From the NCBI RefSeq assembly GCF_008330945.1, contig NZ_CP043489.1, positions 4,289,501 to 4,353,500 on the forward strand: a stretch of 64,000 nt of DNA, read 5' to 3'. The notes under the pieces are model-generated. The model was not told the DNA's origin and did no database searches. It was given only the letters and a program-made list of their open reading frames with translations. A program made the translations under genes and the position numbers. Below, in pieces: positions 62,987 to 64,000 of the stretch; position 1 is the first letter of the stretch; every line of letters begins with the position of its first letter. This DNA comes from Labrys sp. KNU-23. GTDB lineage: Bacteria; Pseudomonadota; Alphaproteobacteria; Rhizobiales; Labraceae.

Positions 62987-63961
62987 ATGGCTTCGAAACT
63001 CGAACAATTGCGCGCCATGACGGTCGTCGTCGCCGATACCGGCGATATCGACTCGATCAAGGCGCTCAAGCCGGTCGATTGCACCACCAATCCGAGCCTG
63101 CTGCTCAAGGCCGCCGAGATGCCGGCCTATGACCATTTGATCGCGGAAGCCGTGAGTTGGGGTAGCAAACAGGGCGGCAGCAAGGAAGGCGCCGTCGCAG
63201 CCATCGCCGATCGTCTGGCCGTCTCCTTTGGCGCGGAGCTCACCAAGCTGGTGCCCGGCCGTGTCTCGACGGAAGTCGACGCAGACCTCTCCTTCGATAC
63301 GCAGGCGACCATCGCCAAGGCGCATGCCATCATTGCCGACTACAAGTCCCGCGGCATCGAACGCGATCGCATCCTGATCAAGATCGCCTCGACCTGGGAA
63401 GGCATCCGCGCGGCCGAGGTGCTGCAGAAGGAAGGCATCGACTGCAACCTGACCCTGTTGTTCTCCAAGGCCCAGGCCGTGGCCTGCGGCGATGTCGGCG
63501 TGTTCCTGATCTCGCCCTTCGTTGGTCGTATCCTCGACTGGCATGTCAAGAATGACGGCCGTACCTTCACGCCGGAGGAAGATCCGGGCGTGATCTCGGT
63601 CAGGGGCATCTATGCCGACTACAAGGCCCGCGGCGTCAAGACGGTGGTGATGGGTGCTTCGTTCCGTTCCACCGGCGAGATCGAGGCACTGGCCGGCTGC
63701 GACCGCCTCACCATCGCTCCGAACCTCCTGCAGGCGCTGGAAGCCGACGAGGGCACGCTGGAGCGCAAGCTCTCGCCCGGCAATCATGCTTCGGCCCCCA
63801 CGACGGGCAAGATCGACGAACGCGCCTTCCGCTGGGCGATGAACGAGGATGCGATGGCGACCGAGAAGCTCGCCGAAGGCATTCGCGGCTTCGCCAAGGA
63901 TCTCGGCAAGCTGCGTACGCTCATCGCCAAGCGTGTCGAAGGCACTGCCCAGGCCGCGTGA
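62987..63961 (+). CDS. tal: Transaldolase
   Basis: A 324-residue TalB-type enzyme of the pentose phosphate pathway that moves a dihydroxyacetone unit between sugar phosphates. Visible are TNPSLLLKAAE near the N terminus, GRVSTEVDADLSFD, the Schiff-base lysine in ILIKIASTWEGIRA, NLTLLFSKAQAVAC, and VVMGASFRSTGEIEALAGCDRLTI. The length matches E. coli TalB (317). It stands 227 bp after the methyltransferase gene and probably has its own promoter; a small hairpin at 62843-62858 followed by a pyrimidine tract may end the previous operon. Confidence 0.96.
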   Translation: MASKLEQLRAMTVVVADTGDIDSIKALKPVDCTTNPSLLLKAAEMPAYDHLIAEAVSWGSKQGGSKEGAVAAIADRLAVSFGAELTKLVPGRVSTEVDADLSFDTQATIAKAHAIIADYKSRGIERDRILIKIASTWEGIRAAEVLQKEGIDCNLTLLFSKAQAVACGDVGVFLISPFVGRILDWHVKNDGRTFTPEEDPGVISVRGIYADYKARGVKTVVMGASFRSTGEIEALAGCDRLTIAPNLLQALEADEGTLERKLSPGNHASAPTTGKIDERAFRWAMNEDAMATEKLAEGIRGFAKDLGKLRTLIAKRVEGTAQAA

Positions 63962-64000
63962 CCTTGGCCGCCTGATCATCGCATCATGAGTCGAGCCTTT

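Overview
The window is one continuous stretch of a GC-rich chromosome from an alphaproteobacterium, most likely a member of the Hyphomicrobiales (Rhizobiales). Supporting markers are a MucR/Ros regulator, FeuN-FeuP-FeuQ osmosensing genes, DivJ-type and PleC-type cell-cycle kinases, the gene order ccmIEFH ... degP - response regulator - kinase - glnE - pleC, a DUF5330 protein, and an alpha-r8 (mmgR) small RNA. Genus and species cannot be read from the sequence. I see no rRNA, tRNA, CRISPR array, transposase, integrase or phage gene.

Layout. 1-9.8 kb: housekeeping and stress genes. These are a truncated M20 dipeptidase, a zinc alcohol dehydrogenase, murJ, the mmgR-like sRNA, sodB, msrB-ptrB, mucR, sufE and a DUF5330 protein. 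10-13 kb: a DivJ-type kinase translationally coupled to a membrane-anchored peptidoglycan-binding protein and a DUF1491 protein. 13.4-17.8 kb: a small protein coupled to an ADP-ribosylglycohydrolase, then (minus strand) a class A penicillin-binding protein coupled to DUF1214 and DUF1254 proteins. 18-21.5 kb: a VOC protein, a YcgN-type cysteine-cluster protein, two candidate tiny membrane proteins and two tandem secreted trypsin-like proteases. 21.7-29 kb: feuN-feuP-feuQ, a surface-antigen-like lipoprotein, and the cytochrome c maturation operon ccmI-ccmE-ccmF-ccmH.

29.1-35.3 kb: a complete cell-surface-signalling iron uptake set on the minus strand (ECF sigma factor, FecR anti-sigma factor, TonB-dependent receptor with an STN signalling domain, TonB, Dps). 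From family knowledge it sits between two blocks that are usually adjacent (ccmH and degP), so it looks like an inserted or relocated island. 35.6-48.7 kb: degP, an OmpR-type two-component pair, glnE, clpS with a small coiled-coil partner, a PleC-like kinase and pepN. 48.8-55.2 kb: an ABC exporter, then a TetR regulator coupled to a three-domain lysophospholipid transporter / acyltransferase / acyl-ACP synthetase fusion, with a clear palindromic operator overlapping the promoter of the fusion gene.

55.2-64 kb: a 44-bp perfect palindrome, recQ, a COG0523 (CobW-type) GTPase behind a Zur-like box, and a cobalamin riboswitch. The riboswitch leads a BtuF-BtuC-BtuD-like ABC importer and a class I SAM methyltransferase. 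The window ends with transaldolase.

At least six intergenic copies of a two-module palindromic repeat are scattered through the window. Metal and cofactor handling is a recurrent theme (Fe: sodB, Dps, FecI/R/receptor; heme: ccm; Zn: CobW GTPase; B12: riboswitch operon). No single dramatic unknown system is evident. The best candidates for something under-described are the B12-riboswitch methyltransferase operon, the iron-signalling island, and the repeats whose arms differ in sequence between copies but stay self-complementary.
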